From the NCBI GenBank assembly GCA_038049695.1, contig CP142456.1, forward strand, positions 22,106,501-22,170,500: a DNA stretch of 64,000 nt, given 5' to 3'. Source of the DNA: Cinnamomum chago. Its lineage: Eukaryota; Streptophyta; Magnoliopsida; Laurales; Lauraceae. This document shows, one piece after another, positions 12,022 through 22,680 of the stretch. The translations under genes and the position numbers were made by a program. Numbering within the stretch: position 1 is the first letter of the stretch; each line of letters begins with the position of its first letter. The notes under the pieces were generated by a model. That model worked only from the letters and a program-made list of their open reading frames with translations, was not told where the DNA came from and did no database searches.

Positions 12022-12470
12022 TCAAAGTTTCGTTGGAGTAGATGATGGTGACTTCCTCTTTAATGATGGCTTATTAATTATTTCGGTATCATGTATCTCA
12101 TTCATTGTGGGAGTTAACAAATAAGGTTCATTGGTTTCCTTGCCAGAATATATAAAAATACCGTTCCTCTTTATGACAACTTCAATACCAAAAGTAATAG
12201 AATAACTTTTATTCACCACACTAGAAACTGAAATTAAATTCCGTCTTAAAGACTGTACATATAGAGTGTCTGACAAAACCAACTTATTATCTGAAAAACA
12301 TAAAGTAATAACTCCCACTGAAACTGCTTACGCTTTAGCATCAGATCCTAGGTTGACAATGATTTCTCCGTCACTAAGCCTCCTGATTTTCCTAAACTCC
12401 TCCAACATATTACATATGTGATTAGTTGCACCGGAGTCAACACACTAGGATTCTGAAGTACCAGTTGCAA
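12022..12470 (-). pseudogene. copia protease / GAG-pre-integrase segment
   Basis: On the minus strand, just after the zinc knuckle, CVDSGATNHIC marks the aspartic protease active site (DSGA at about 12428-12440); a stop codon sits just before it. The open stretch 12022-12318 continues through LSDTLYVQSLRRNLISVS, the conserved copia protease-to-integrase linker. Together they show the usual copia order gag-PR-IN. The stops mean no polyprotein is made from this copy. Confidence 0.85.
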
Positions 12471-12479
12471 AATTAACTT

Positions 12480-13327
12480 CAGAAAAAAGTGACTCAATCA
12501 TACCTGAGGTCTTTTTCTTAGACAGATAATTTGGACAATTCCTTTCCCAATGTCTTGTTATACCACAATGGAAACACTTTCCTTTTGTTCCCGAACCCTT
12601 AGCCTTGGCCACACCACCATTAGGACGGATCCTTTGGTACTGATTTCTTCTTGCCTTTCCGTCCTTTGCCTTTCAGCTTGGACTTGACAATTGACTTTTT
12701 AGTCATCAGAGCAGTTGGCTTCTTCTTCATAATCCCATCTGTCACTACCAGCTGGCTAGACAGCTCAGCTAGAGTCAGATTCATCTTATTCATATTATAA
12801 ATGACCTTAAAATTGTTGAAAGAATCTGGTAGCGACTCGAGGTTTATATCAATCTGTAATTCTGCATCAATTGTAGCCCCCAGTACATCTAACTCATTCA
12901 ATGAGTCCATCATCTTCAGCATGTGGTCCCGGTGTGCATTCAGCCATCTTAGTGCTAATAAGCACCCTCATAGCAGCCTGCCTAGCAGGCCTGCCCTATT
13001 TCGCAAACATCTCCTTTAAATTTGATATAATATCATATGCAGTCTTATATGATTGATGTTGGTGTTGTAAAACACTAGACATAGATGCCTGTATGTAACA
13101 TCTGGCCATCTCATCGTCTTTGGCCCATTTGGTGTAAAGTTCATTTTTCTTCTTGTGATGCATCTGGCCCAGGCTCATCAAGGGGGGGGGGGCTTGGTAA
13201 TGACATACTTATGTTGTGAAGCAGTCAGGACAATATCCATGTTCTGTTTCCAGTCAGCATAGTTGGATCCCACCAACTTATTTTGCTTGAGGATGGTCGC
13301 AAGTGGATTTAAAAAACTGTAGCACAT
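12480..13327 (-). pseudogene. copia gag with zinc knuckle
   Basis: Gag builds the virus-like particle that packages element RNA. On the minus strand a Met at 13325-13327 opens a UBN2-type gag (NKLVGSNYADWKQNMDIVLT). The frame is broken at a G/C homopolymer at 13182-13191, resumes as KKNELYTKWAKDDEMARCYI, meets a stop near 12996, and shifts again before LNELDVLGATIDAELQIDI. The nucleocapsid zinc knuckle CFHCGITRHWERNC (C-X2-C-X4-H-X4-C) is intact at 12535-12576. At least two frameshifts and one stop make it a pseudogene. The homopolymer break could partly be a sequencing-length error. Confidence 0.88.
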
Positions 13328-13888
13328 AACCATACATTCAATCAAGGAATATAAATGACATTAGGGTTTACTATTCTACAAATTTATGTGGGAATCCTCA
13401 AAACCACTAAATACAGAATACATCGGAATCCCAGTCCTTTAGGGTATGCCTCCTTGGGGAGTGTGAATACCTCCTAGATTGGTGCGGATCAAAGTTTGTC
13501 AAAATTAGGATTAAGACTAACTATCCATGATCCCCATCATTCATTATCATCTAGGTATCTCATACCAAATAATGTGTGACTCCCGATTAGCTTTGGTTTC
13601 TAAAATACATGAGGCAAATCCTTGGGGATACTACATCATTATTTTAGTTAAGTGTGACCCACCAACTAGCATTGCATGACAACCGTTGCGAGCAGCTCCT
13701 CCTTGGGGAGTGGGCCCCCACCCCGTCTCACCAACACTATCCATAGGAGATCCATATCTAGTAACCAGACAAATAAAAGCCCTCTGTGGGGAACGACCAT
13801 TCTCAAGATGGCGCGAGGTTAATACTTTTCTTACAATGGACCTATGGTGAAAAACCATGGGGATTTCTCAATTTAAATGCCTCGCTCC
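13328..13888 (-). other. leader of Angela-like element, gag-proximal part
   Basis: Non-coding DNA between gag and the point where the solo LTR inserted. It joins to 16056-17125 once the solo LTR is removed, giving a leader of about 1.6 kb. Confidence 0.7.
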
Positions 13889-14261
13889 TGTTAGGAATTT
13901 TGTAGATTGCAATTTGATGGATGCATTATCATTCTAGCATCATTTGATTTACACACATATGCATTGGATTTAAGAATTCTTGAAATCTTGTTTTAAACAT
14001 GCATTGTTTTTAAGAGTTGTAAAAGTATTGATTTATGCTTATTTGCTTTTAAAACATGGATGCATTTGTTTTGAAAAGAGTTTTAGAAATCAAGCTAGCC
14101 TTTGGTTTTAAAGTTTTGAATCTTTTTAGGCTTTGTGTGTTTCATGTTTTTAAACATCTTAGAATGATTTAAAACATGTATTCAAGCTTGGTTTAGTGGT
14201 CCAAAAAGTTCCACAAAGAAAACTTTGAAATATGCAAAAGTTGGAATTTTTGGTCCCAGCA

Positions 14262-14410
14262 GTGTGGCCGGTCGACCGGGAACACTGCAGGCAGAATTTT
14301 CCCTGGAGCTCCAACGGTCATATTTCTGACCGTTGTGTGTTCCCGGTCGACCGAGACCTGTTTCCAGGTCGACCGGGGACTAGCCGTTGGGCACTTTTTG
14401 CTATAAATAT
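14262..14410 (+). promoter_or_regulatory. GGTCGACC / MSA-motif / TATA promoter module of family X LTR
   Basis: Palindromic CCGGTCGACCGG (about 14268-14279), CCGGTCGACC (14344-14353) and AGGTCGACCGGG (about 14366-14377) surround two perfect matches to YCYAACGGYY (TCCAACGGTC at 14310-14319; complement at 14382-14391). CTATAAATAT follows at 14401. The layout is that of an LTR U3 promoter. The activator role is inferred from the known plant motif bound by three-repeat MYB proteins. Confidence 0.6.
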
Positions 14411-14571
14411 GTGTTCTTTCCTTTGCCAAAAGTTGGGAATTTTAAGGCCCTCCTTGAGGGGTTTTGAGGCATATCAAAGGGAAATGAACTAAGGGATGAA
14501 GGGGATCATTAGGAAAGCTAAAACTTGGATTAATGGAGTTAAATCGCCAAGTAAGCTCTACTTTCCTTAAC

Positions 14572-15189
14572 CATATGTTGTCATGCTTTGTTTTATTTTT
14601 GGTAAATCTTTTGTAGCATGATATACTATGTTTTGTTGTATCCTTAACATGTTTATGTTTTGAATTGATTCATTGTTTTGGATGCATCACCATTGATTCA
14701 ATCCAAGTAGTACTTGAATTGGTAAAACTAAGTAGATCATGTTAATGGAAAAATCTTTGAAATTATATGTAACATGATCCATATACTTGGTTGAATCTTT
14801 GGTTGTTGTTTTCCATCATAAGAAAATCACTTTCAAATATCAAATATAGCTTATGTTTTGGATTCAACATTTTTACAAATCATATGTTTTCATGTTTTGC
14901 TCTAATTATTGGTAAATCCTTTCTAGCATGATAAACTATGATTTGTTGTGTCCTTAACATGTTTTATGTTTTGAATAGATCTATTGTTTTGGATGCTTCA
15001 CCATTTGATTCAATCCAAGTAGTACTTTATTTGGTAAATCTAAGTAGATCATGTTAATGAAAGAATCTTTGAAATTATATGTAACATGATTCATATACTT
15101 GGTTGAATCTTTGGGTGTTGTTTTTCATCATAAGAAAATCTCTTTCAAAATATATCTTATGTTGTGGATTCAACATCTTTACAAATCAT
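14572..15189 (+). repeat. 309-bp tandem duplication inside solo LTR
   Basis: CATATGTTGTCATGCTTTG at 14572 recurs as CATATGTTTTCATGTTTTGC at 14881. The following 300 bp stay closely alike. Confidence 0.85.
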
Positions 15190-16055
15190 ATGTAAATTTG
15201 TTTTAAAGTTTCACAACTTGCCTTACTTTGATAGGTATATCATTTTCAAGTTGTATTTATAATTACATATGATTTGTCCCCTAATTTCAATCAAATCTAT
15301 TTTTATGTTTTGAGCTACATTGTTGATTTGATTGACATCCCTATGCATCACATGTTTAGAGCTAATTAATTTCATACAACTTGTGAATATTTGATATCAT
15401 TAACAAGTTGTTACTTTTAACATGTGACTTGCATTCCTTCCTCAATCATAAATGTTTTTATGAGCTAAAACTTTCAAAATCCTTAGGCATACATTTATGA
15501 GCTTTCATTTTCAAAATGATTGAGGACATCACACACACACACACATCATGAGCATACATCTTTGCATTCATTAAGTGTTTGTGTGAGTTAGTTTTTCAAT
15601 TTCATATCCGCCTATTTTAGAGGCAAATGTAATGAGCTAAATTGAATCTCCATCAAGTGTAATTTAGACACAACTTAGAGAGATAACCAACCGTTTGGTT
15701 GGAGAGGTTATTGCTTAGCCTAAGAAAAGCATAATGTAGAGGTTATTGCTTAGCCTTGAAAAGCATATTGTAAAGGTTATTGCTTAGCCTATTGAAAATC
15801 ATAAATAGTGGAAATCCGGTGGGGTGTTGGTTCACAAGCCGGTAGTGGATGTAGGCATTGAGGCCGAACCACTATAAATCCTTGTGTGATGGTGATTGCT
15901 TTGTGGTGATTCTTTTGTTAGCTTCCGCATCTTGTATGATTAATCATCACATGTGACTAGGTTGTTTTAAAGAAGTTAAAATTGGTTAAAATTGGTCATA
16001 AATGAAGCTCACCCTATTCACCCCCCTCTAGGGTTCGGATCCCCAGGACTTTTCA

Positions 16056-17125
16056 GCTCCCACTTAATATTTTAGAATTGAGGATTTCCTTTTAGCTATT
16101 TGGGCCCACATATATAATAATCAAATTATCTAATGATATGACCAATGATTGGTTCCAAGTCAAGTTAAATTTAAGGAAAGTCTAGATTTTAAGATTAGTG
16201 TTACTAATGGGTATCATGGGTCCTCCAACGCTAATTAGAACTCTTTCCAAAATTAATTTGATTTGACCAATTTTGGTAACTACTATGTTTGGATCAGATT
16301 TGAAAACATTCTATATAAGCAACCATCCATAAATAGAAAGTACAAAAATAGAAACTAGTCCTCTCTTCCACATGGCCCAAGCGGAATAGACTTCTTGGTC
16401 TTCTAGACTTTCCAAAACTTTGGGATTCCTCAAACTCTTTGGGCATCTCCAAAACGCTTTTGGTAATCTTCAAACTCTTTGATTAGGAGTCCAACTTCAC
16501 TTTCCTTCTCCATCTCGGACATCACCAGAATTTACAAATTTTGAAAATTACATAAATTCCTATGCCTCGACAATGAGACTTACATGGTAATCTAAACATG
16601 AAAATAAAAGGGCTCTAGGGAAATTCACCATGCCTTTCCCTTTCACTGGAAAACAAGGAAACCATGATGCTCTTTACACTTAGCCTTAAATAAACCAATA
16701 ACCATAAAAAAAAAGTAAAAGTCTTGTGGGCCATATGGAGAGGACATGGACCTGTAAAGTTAGTATCACATACACAATAGGGATTAGGGTTAGGAAGCCA
16801 CCATCCATTATCTCATGATGAATAAACCTGGATAGCCACAAAAAAAAAAAAAATGCCTATAGGGGGGCCAAGGCCGCCGGTAAAAGTCATGGCCGTAGGT
16901 AAAAGTTTGTTCTGGCCGCCGGTAAAAGTCGACCATTCAACTCGGGGTTTTTGCAGAAAACCGCGATTTTGCTCGAACTTGTCCCTTCTTGTGTATTCAG
17001 AAAACATAATATATGCATAAAAACACCAAAACTGATCTTTACATAGCCCTAGGTCTAACTTCTTCGCATCTCATGCAAAGATTAGATCTAGATAAGTGAT
17101 CTAACATGATTAGAGATGAGGTATG
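16056..17125 (-). other. leader of Angela-like element, PBS-proximal part
   Basis: Non-coding region between the primer binding site and the solo-LTR insertion. A short frame at 16813-17007 has no family support. CGCCGGTAAAAGTC-type motifs repeat three times at 16873-16930. Confidence 0.65.
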
Positions 17126-17137
17126 ACTCTAATACCA
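17126..17137 (-). other. primer binding site, initiator tRNA-Met type
   Basis: The minus strand reads TGGTATTAGAGT, two bases inside the 5' LTR end; one change from the canonical TGGTATCAGAG. Confidence 0.88.
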
Positions 17138-17139
17138 AT

Positions 17140-18815
17140 TGTTGGAAGTAGGTGAGCCTCGTGGATAGGTTTTCAAAATTTTTTGACCCACTTGACTCAG
17201 GGATCAAGTACCCATAAGGCAATAAACCACATCCAGAATGCAATCCCTCAAACTCATCAACCATGTACAGTAATAAACTCTATCTAGAAGATAGAAACCA
17301 ACAACAATCAAGCAACCACAAAAGCTACAACATACAAGGAAGTAGATTTTACATTTGGAGCTCGGTTGTGCTCTAATGGAGAAGAAAACTTGCTAGATAA
17401 AAAACTCTTTCTTGGTAGCAAATTTAGGATCTCCAAGACCTCTTAGCCTTCTACGCTATGTCCCGTATCAGATCTCTTCTCTAAAGGAGATGTGTGGGAT
17501 CTCCTAAAGAAAACAACTAGAAGGGCTAATGGAAATCGGAAGAGAAACTAGAAGAGGAAGGAGAAAAGAAACCGTGCAACACTTGCACAAAATGGAGGCT
17601 GGGCATGAATTCCAAGGGGGAATTATTCATTGGACGTCCAACCCCTTTTCTCCTCTATTTATAACTTGGTATCCTCTTCTTTACTAATAGAAATAGGAGT
17701 CTTATTTCCACACTAATTAGTAACCTACTATTACCACTATTAGAAGTCTCACTCCAAATAGAAATAGTAACTTTTTAATTCTTTCCTTTATTAGAGTTCA
17801 AGTAGGATTAGTAACTTTCTAATAACTTGGGATAACGTGGGGACCACTAGGGATTCCATAAAAAGCTGGCTCCAACTGGGATACCACGACCACACATCTC
17901 ATGTGCAATTCGGGCTCACAGTTAATTGCAAATAACTCCACTATATAAATGCAATTGCACTCTCGTCTTAGGAATAAATTACAAAGAAGGCCCTAAACTT
18001 CCCTATGACCACAAGTAGAGCCCTCTATCAATATCCATGAATCAATTGGTCATGTCCACCAAATTGAGTCCATATCTTATTATTCTTGAGACCCAATTAA
18101 TCACAGTAATCATCAATACCATCTAATTAACTCTTAATTGAGATGGGTGCACATTTACTAATGATAAATCCATTAATTGACACAAGAGGATAATATAGAT
18201 AGATCCCATCTTGACCATTGAATGTTCCCACAGTCTTACTACCACGTACCCAAGACACTGAGGTTTTGACCTACAATTGGCCTCACTTATTGGTGACTCA
18301 AGGCAAATGAATAGACAGAAACTTGAGTTCATCAATGTCTTAGGATTGAGAGCCTATTGCTAGGGAATTATGAAATCAAACCTTAAAGTAAAGACAGTGT
18401 TTCATAAGGTGCTTCTCATAATCCTTCAATACATCCAATGTACCAGCACCATGATCAAGAATCTTACATTCTGGTGATCGAGACAAATCACACTATCTCA
18501 TAGTGAGCAAAGTGCTGCAACTTTATCAGATGAGATGCCCAGTCTCACCACTGGTTGTGAAGATATTTAAGTATAAAATTTGTGACACATGCCTCCCGTA
18601 TGTGGATCTCATTCATACACATATATCACATCTAATATACTAATGGGACTCGGTTCATCTCATGAACCATTATATTATATGTATTGGTTATGTACTTAAA
18701 GTAATAAAACACCATTCATCTCTTGAAATTAAAGGATAGCATGATTATATTGATAAATAAAGAAATGAATCAATTTATTACATCATCTGATGGGTTGAGA
18801 CCATACAAACTAATA
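17140..18815 (-). repeat. outer 5' LTR of Angela-like element
   Basis: It runs TGTTGGAAGTAGG ... AAACTAATA (final CA decayed to TA in plus reading), followed by TSD GTTTC. It pairs with 6531-8208. Confidence 0.9.
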
Positions 18816-18820
18816 GTTTC

Positions 18821-20168
18821 TTTGCTTTATTGCATTGGACAATGAATTCTGAGCGAATCGGCTACTTATTTCCATTCATACGAGTTCGAACGAGGGAGAT
18901 ACGAAGCAGCAAAGTTTCCATGCATAAATCCGATACTTCTTTTATAGCGTGTTTTATGTAATTTCTCTTGTGTAGGTAGACCCCGTGACTACCCCAACTC
19001 TAACCTCTCCACCAATCAAAAGCCTTCAAGTTACAACCAATCAAATTGAAGCCAATCAAAAGCTTCCATATTGAAGGACCACATGACACAAATGCTTCTA
19101 GAAGGAAAGTTTGCTGTAAGCAATCAAATTGAAGCAATCCATGTGAAAAGAAATTATCCAATCAAAAGCCTCAAAATTGAAGAACCACATAACACAAATG
19201 CTTCTAAAATAAAAGTTTGTTGCAACCAATCAAATTGAAACAATCCATGTGAAAGGAAATGAGCCAATCAAATGTCCTCAATGTTTCTATAAACTCCAAC
19301 ATATTTGTAGAGAGACATATTTTTGGAAATTTTATTTTACTTTCTCTACACTTTTAGATTGTAATTTGGATCTTAATTGTAACTAAATATCTATAGAGAG
19401 TGTAACTGAAGATCATTAATGAAGAATTTGAGATCTTGTTGATATTTAGTGCCTAAGCTCTTGGATTAGGCTCTCCTTTTGAAGCTAAGTAATGTATTTA
19501 GTTTATATCCATGCATATTTTAGTTTAAATTTCCTAATTGCACCTTGATTAACTAGTATATTATAGATCTAATTGTGTCAATCTCTCTCTATCTCTACCC
19601 TTGATGCTTGGATAATCTCAAATGTTGTTTTTGTAGCATGCTTTGGAGCCCTTATCTATGATATTTTATATCTTGATTTTGATAATTGATTGTTAGAGTA
19701 GCTAAATGATGATCTACGATCTTGGTTTTTGATTTTCTTTACTTTGATCTTCATTGCTATATCATCCAATCCAATTAGGCAAGAGATTGCTAATTGGATT
19801 GTAGATTTGAGAGTTGAATTAAAATATGTATTGATTAGATTAATTACATACTTATTTGATTTTGGATTGCCTAGTCTCTTCTTTTGGTTATTGTTAATTT
19901 GAATCCTTGTCTCATTTGTTGTTTTCACTTCTAGATTGTTAGGTCTACATTTCAGATGACTTGTTTTAAAATCCTACATATTTCACACTACATCTTCACC
20001 TTAAATCTCCCATTTCCAACACCATTCATCCACTAGTTTAGTGTAGCTTGTTAGATTAGCCTAGATCTTATTAATTTTATATTTTAGATTGTTAATTAAT
20101 TATTTATATTGCATAGTTTAGTAGTTTTAATTATTCGCTTCAATTGTCGATATTAGCTATATCTTAGT
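18821..20168. other. intergenic DNA with CCAAT-rich repeat
   Basis: No retroelement protein is visible. It holds the 106-bp repeat described separately and otherwise AT-rich unique-looking DNA. Confidence 0.5.
19052..19275 (+). repeat. 106-bp tandem repeat with CCAAT boxes
   Basis: Units begin CCAATCAAAAG at 19052 and 19158, with a partial third at 19264. Each contains AACACAAATGCTTCT-like (ACACAAATGCTTCTA) and CAATCAAATTGAA segments. Many CCAATC motifs are present. Confidence 0.8.
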
Positions 20169-20564
20169 TCAATTATACTATATTAAAGCCAACCATTTTA
20201 AAGTTAATTTTGACCGTAGCCATTGATTTTGATCAGGAGTTATATACCATCCCTATAACTAATCCACGTTATCCCCACACTTCCACAAGCAACCACCCAC
20301 TGGTCACTCCTCTTTTCAATCACTTCATTTTCCATCCCAAATCACATATACACTTACTGTATGTACACTCCTCTTTTCTTTCAAGCCAAATTCTCTACCT
20401 CTAATTCTACACCACAGAATCTTGGATTAAAAGAAAAAAGATTGTCATGATCCTTTTTTCTGTTGTTTTCTATCGGAAAGTGTTTGAGGATGATTCTATG
20501 TAATTTAAAATTATTTTTAATTGATTTTATATATGCCCGTGCTCAGCATGGGTTAGTGTGCTAG
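20169..20564 (+). mobile_element. possible small non-autonomous Helitron
   Basis: The 3' end has the Helitron signature: a 7-bp-stem hairpin CCCGTGC-TCA-GCATGGG at 20536-20552 (one G.T pair), 8 bp, then CTAG at 20561-20564 followed by T. A candidate 5' end with TC and a CTATATTAAAGCCAAC motif lies near 20169, but the expected A before TC is absent, so the 5' limit is tentative. No Rep/helicase is encoded. Confidence 0.45.
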
Positions 20565-20565
20565 T

Positions 20566-21654
20566 TCTACTTTAATTGGATTCATTGCATGTTCCATCCT
20601 CTCTTTGTGTGATCGATAATCTGGATTTTTTAGTCCTTTACTACTTAACGACACCGTAGTCTTGCGGTTAAGTGTTGCACATCTTAGTATCGATCAGATA
20701 CCCCCATCAGAAATGGAGAGATAGATAGAGGATCCGGTGAGAATCTAAGAGAGTTACATGAGATTTGAGAAGTTGTGCAAGATAATCCCCACAAGAAGCG
20801 CAAGAGGCGCATGAGTTGTCAAATGACAACCAATAGTCAAATACTAAAATTACATAATATATCGGTCGGTTCGGTTTAAGTGGTGAATCGAGGGTTCAAA
20901 CCGATAATTCACTGATCTAAGAAAAATCTACGATTTTCAAACCATAGACTGAACCAATCTACTGTAAAACCAATCCGAACCGTCCGGTTCTGTTGGTTCG
21001 GTCCGCTTTAGTGGTAATACCGGATTTTCAGTGCAGCCCTACAATTGAATGTTATGCTTTCAAAAAAAAAAAAATGGTCATGGGACAAGCAAAACTTAGC
21101 ACCTATTGATTGGTTACAATCTCTCTCTTAAATCTGACCGTTTAAGGGTCTGTGATTTGTGAACTGCCAATGGACGAGGCCCACTCAGATTCATCGTGTC
21201 TAGTTTTAGATGAGTTTATCGAAAGGTAGGAATTTCTTTTTCAGTGACTATTTACAAAATTAAATCAATAAGATAATTTTTATTAAAAAAAAAACCTTAG
21301 ATGTCAGATGAACAAAAAAGTCCCTCATATTTCTTGTATAATAAGAAAGGCCTCTACCGCAGAGAGAGCCACGATATAGTTGGACGTTTGATATGATCCT
21401 TCGTGTCATTTTCTTTTTCTTCTTCTTTTATTCTTTATTCTTTAGAACCCTAGCTTATGGGTCCCATACTTACAATCCAAAATATCCACAATGTTTAGAA
21501 AGTCCAAAATGCCGAAAAGGTTAAAAAATTGTCATTGATTCCTCAAATAATTCGATATATTTGAAAAAAAAAGCCCAAACCAATGGATCATAATTTATGG
21601 ACTTCTGTGGGCCTTCTTTACAAAATTTGAACCATTCAATCTCAACAAAACCCC
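20566..21654. other. intergenic DNA, no gene seen
   Basis: A stretch rich in CGGTTCGGTT/CCGAACCG at 20855-21045, ending GTGCAGCCCTA, resembles plant MITE ends, but no TSD was found. No coding evidence. Confidence 0.45.
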
Positions 21655-22145
21655 TAAAATGGCTGTAGGTTCAAATCCGACGCCTAATTCATCATGGATC
21701 GTGAGAAAATGATAAAAAAAAACTCCTAACCGTTGATCATCCATAGTACTAAAACCTCTCTACCCGTGCATGACCAATGATTCAGACGGTGATATGCTAG
21801 TTATTGATTTTTGAATTGAAACCCTACATATGGGTTCCACAATTACAATCTGAATCGTTCATCAGGTTTAGAAAGTCCAAAATTACTAGTAGGTCGATTT
21901 TAAATAAAATCAACCCACTAGCCATTTTGGACTTTCTAAACATGATGGACAATTCCAATTGTAATTGTGAGACTCATAAGGGAGAGTTCCAAATTAAGAA
22001 ATGGAAACTATTATATTACCGTCCAACTATTCATGCATAGGTTAGAGGAGTTTTAGCATTGTAGATGATCAACGTCTAGGAGTTTCTTACCATTTTATCA
22101 CAATCCATGGTGAATTAGGCTGCCAAACTTGAACTTATAGCCATT
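21655..22145. repeat. foldback (long inverted repeat) element
   Basis: Left arm 21655-21895 (GGCTGTAGGTTCAAATC ... GAAAGTCCAAAATTACTAG) is complementary to right arm 21905-22145 (CTAGCCATTTTGGACTTTC ... CTTGAACTTATAGCC), imperfect but along the whole length, with a loop centred near 21900. A part of the right arm recurs at 22240-22325. Its transcript would be a long hairpin. Confidence 0.75.
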
Positions 22146-22680
22146 TTAAGCCTTCTGAACAGACAAAAATCATGATCAACTGTTTTGAACATTTTTGCAA
22201 ATATTCTTAAAATATATGAGATATCAATGACTGATTTTTGACCAACTAGCCATTTTGGACCTTTTAAACATGATGGATGGTTCGGATCGTAAATATTGTT
22301 GGACCCATAAGGTAAGGTTCCAAATAGGCTTGTCAATCTGGCCCTGAGACATGGGGCCTGACTGGCCCTTAGAAATTCCTTAAAATGAGGACTTTTGTAA
22401 CGCCCCAATCCCGAATGCCGAGTTTACCACCAAGGTACCTGAAATTGGCGTGCTACTTCCTGGAAAACCTGAGAACTTCCAAGATCATAGTCCGTAGTGA
22501 GGTCCAATTTAAAACTTTTGAAACAATATAATGATCAACGGTTAAGTGCGGAAGCATAAAGAAAGATAACGGAAGCAATATCAAATAATACCGGAAGCAT
22601 AAAGTATGGAAAAAAGATACACATTAGTCTAACTCCCTGCTCACAACAGATGACACTCTAACCCCAAAGATAAGTACTAT

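Larger units (their letters stand above)
13889..16055 (+). mobile_element. solo LTR, SIRE-type copia family ('family X')
   Basis: A single LTR, TGTTAGGAATTTTG ... CAGGACTTTTCA, with perfect TSD GCTCC at 13884-13888 and 16056-16060 and no internal DNA. It is the product of LTR-LTR recombination after insertion into the Angela-like leader. Its last bases (CCCTATTCACCCCCCTCTAG, then GGTTCGG) match the LTR that adjoins the SIRE-like coding region at 49.3 kb, which assigns the family. It is longer than sister copies partly because of an internal 309-bp tandem duplication. Confidence 0.93.
6531..18815 (-). mobile_element. Angela-like Ty1/copia retrotransposon, tri-LTR chimera
   Basis: The outer LTRs at 6531-8208 and 17140-18815 (1678 and 1676 bp, roughly 90% alike by eye) face the same way and are bounded by a perfect 5-bp duplication, GTTTC at 6526-6530 and 18816-18820. 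This proves they are the two ends of one insertion. On the minus strand the order is 5' LTR, primer binding site, long leader, gag with zinc knuckle, protease, integrase and RNase H. The RT domain is almost entirely missing. A third same-family LTR sits at 8759-10499, with an RNase H fragment on each side, so a second copy recombined into the first. The leader also holds a solo SIRE-type LTR. Long LTRs and the protein motifs suggest the Angela/BARE lineage; that placement is inference. Confidence 0.9.

Noticed and set aside
13182-13191. G run as a programmed frameshift site in gag
   Set aside because: Copia gag-pol is usually one frame; the run more likely reflects decay or a homopolymer length error.
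21660-21680. tRNA B-box-like GGTTCAAATCC
   Set aside because: No A box, no cloverleaf, and it lies in the arm of a foldback element.
22391-22395. Target-site duplication for a single 14.4-kb family Y inverted element
   Set aside because: The 5-bp flanks ACTTT and ATATC do not match; two opposed LTRs are more likely.
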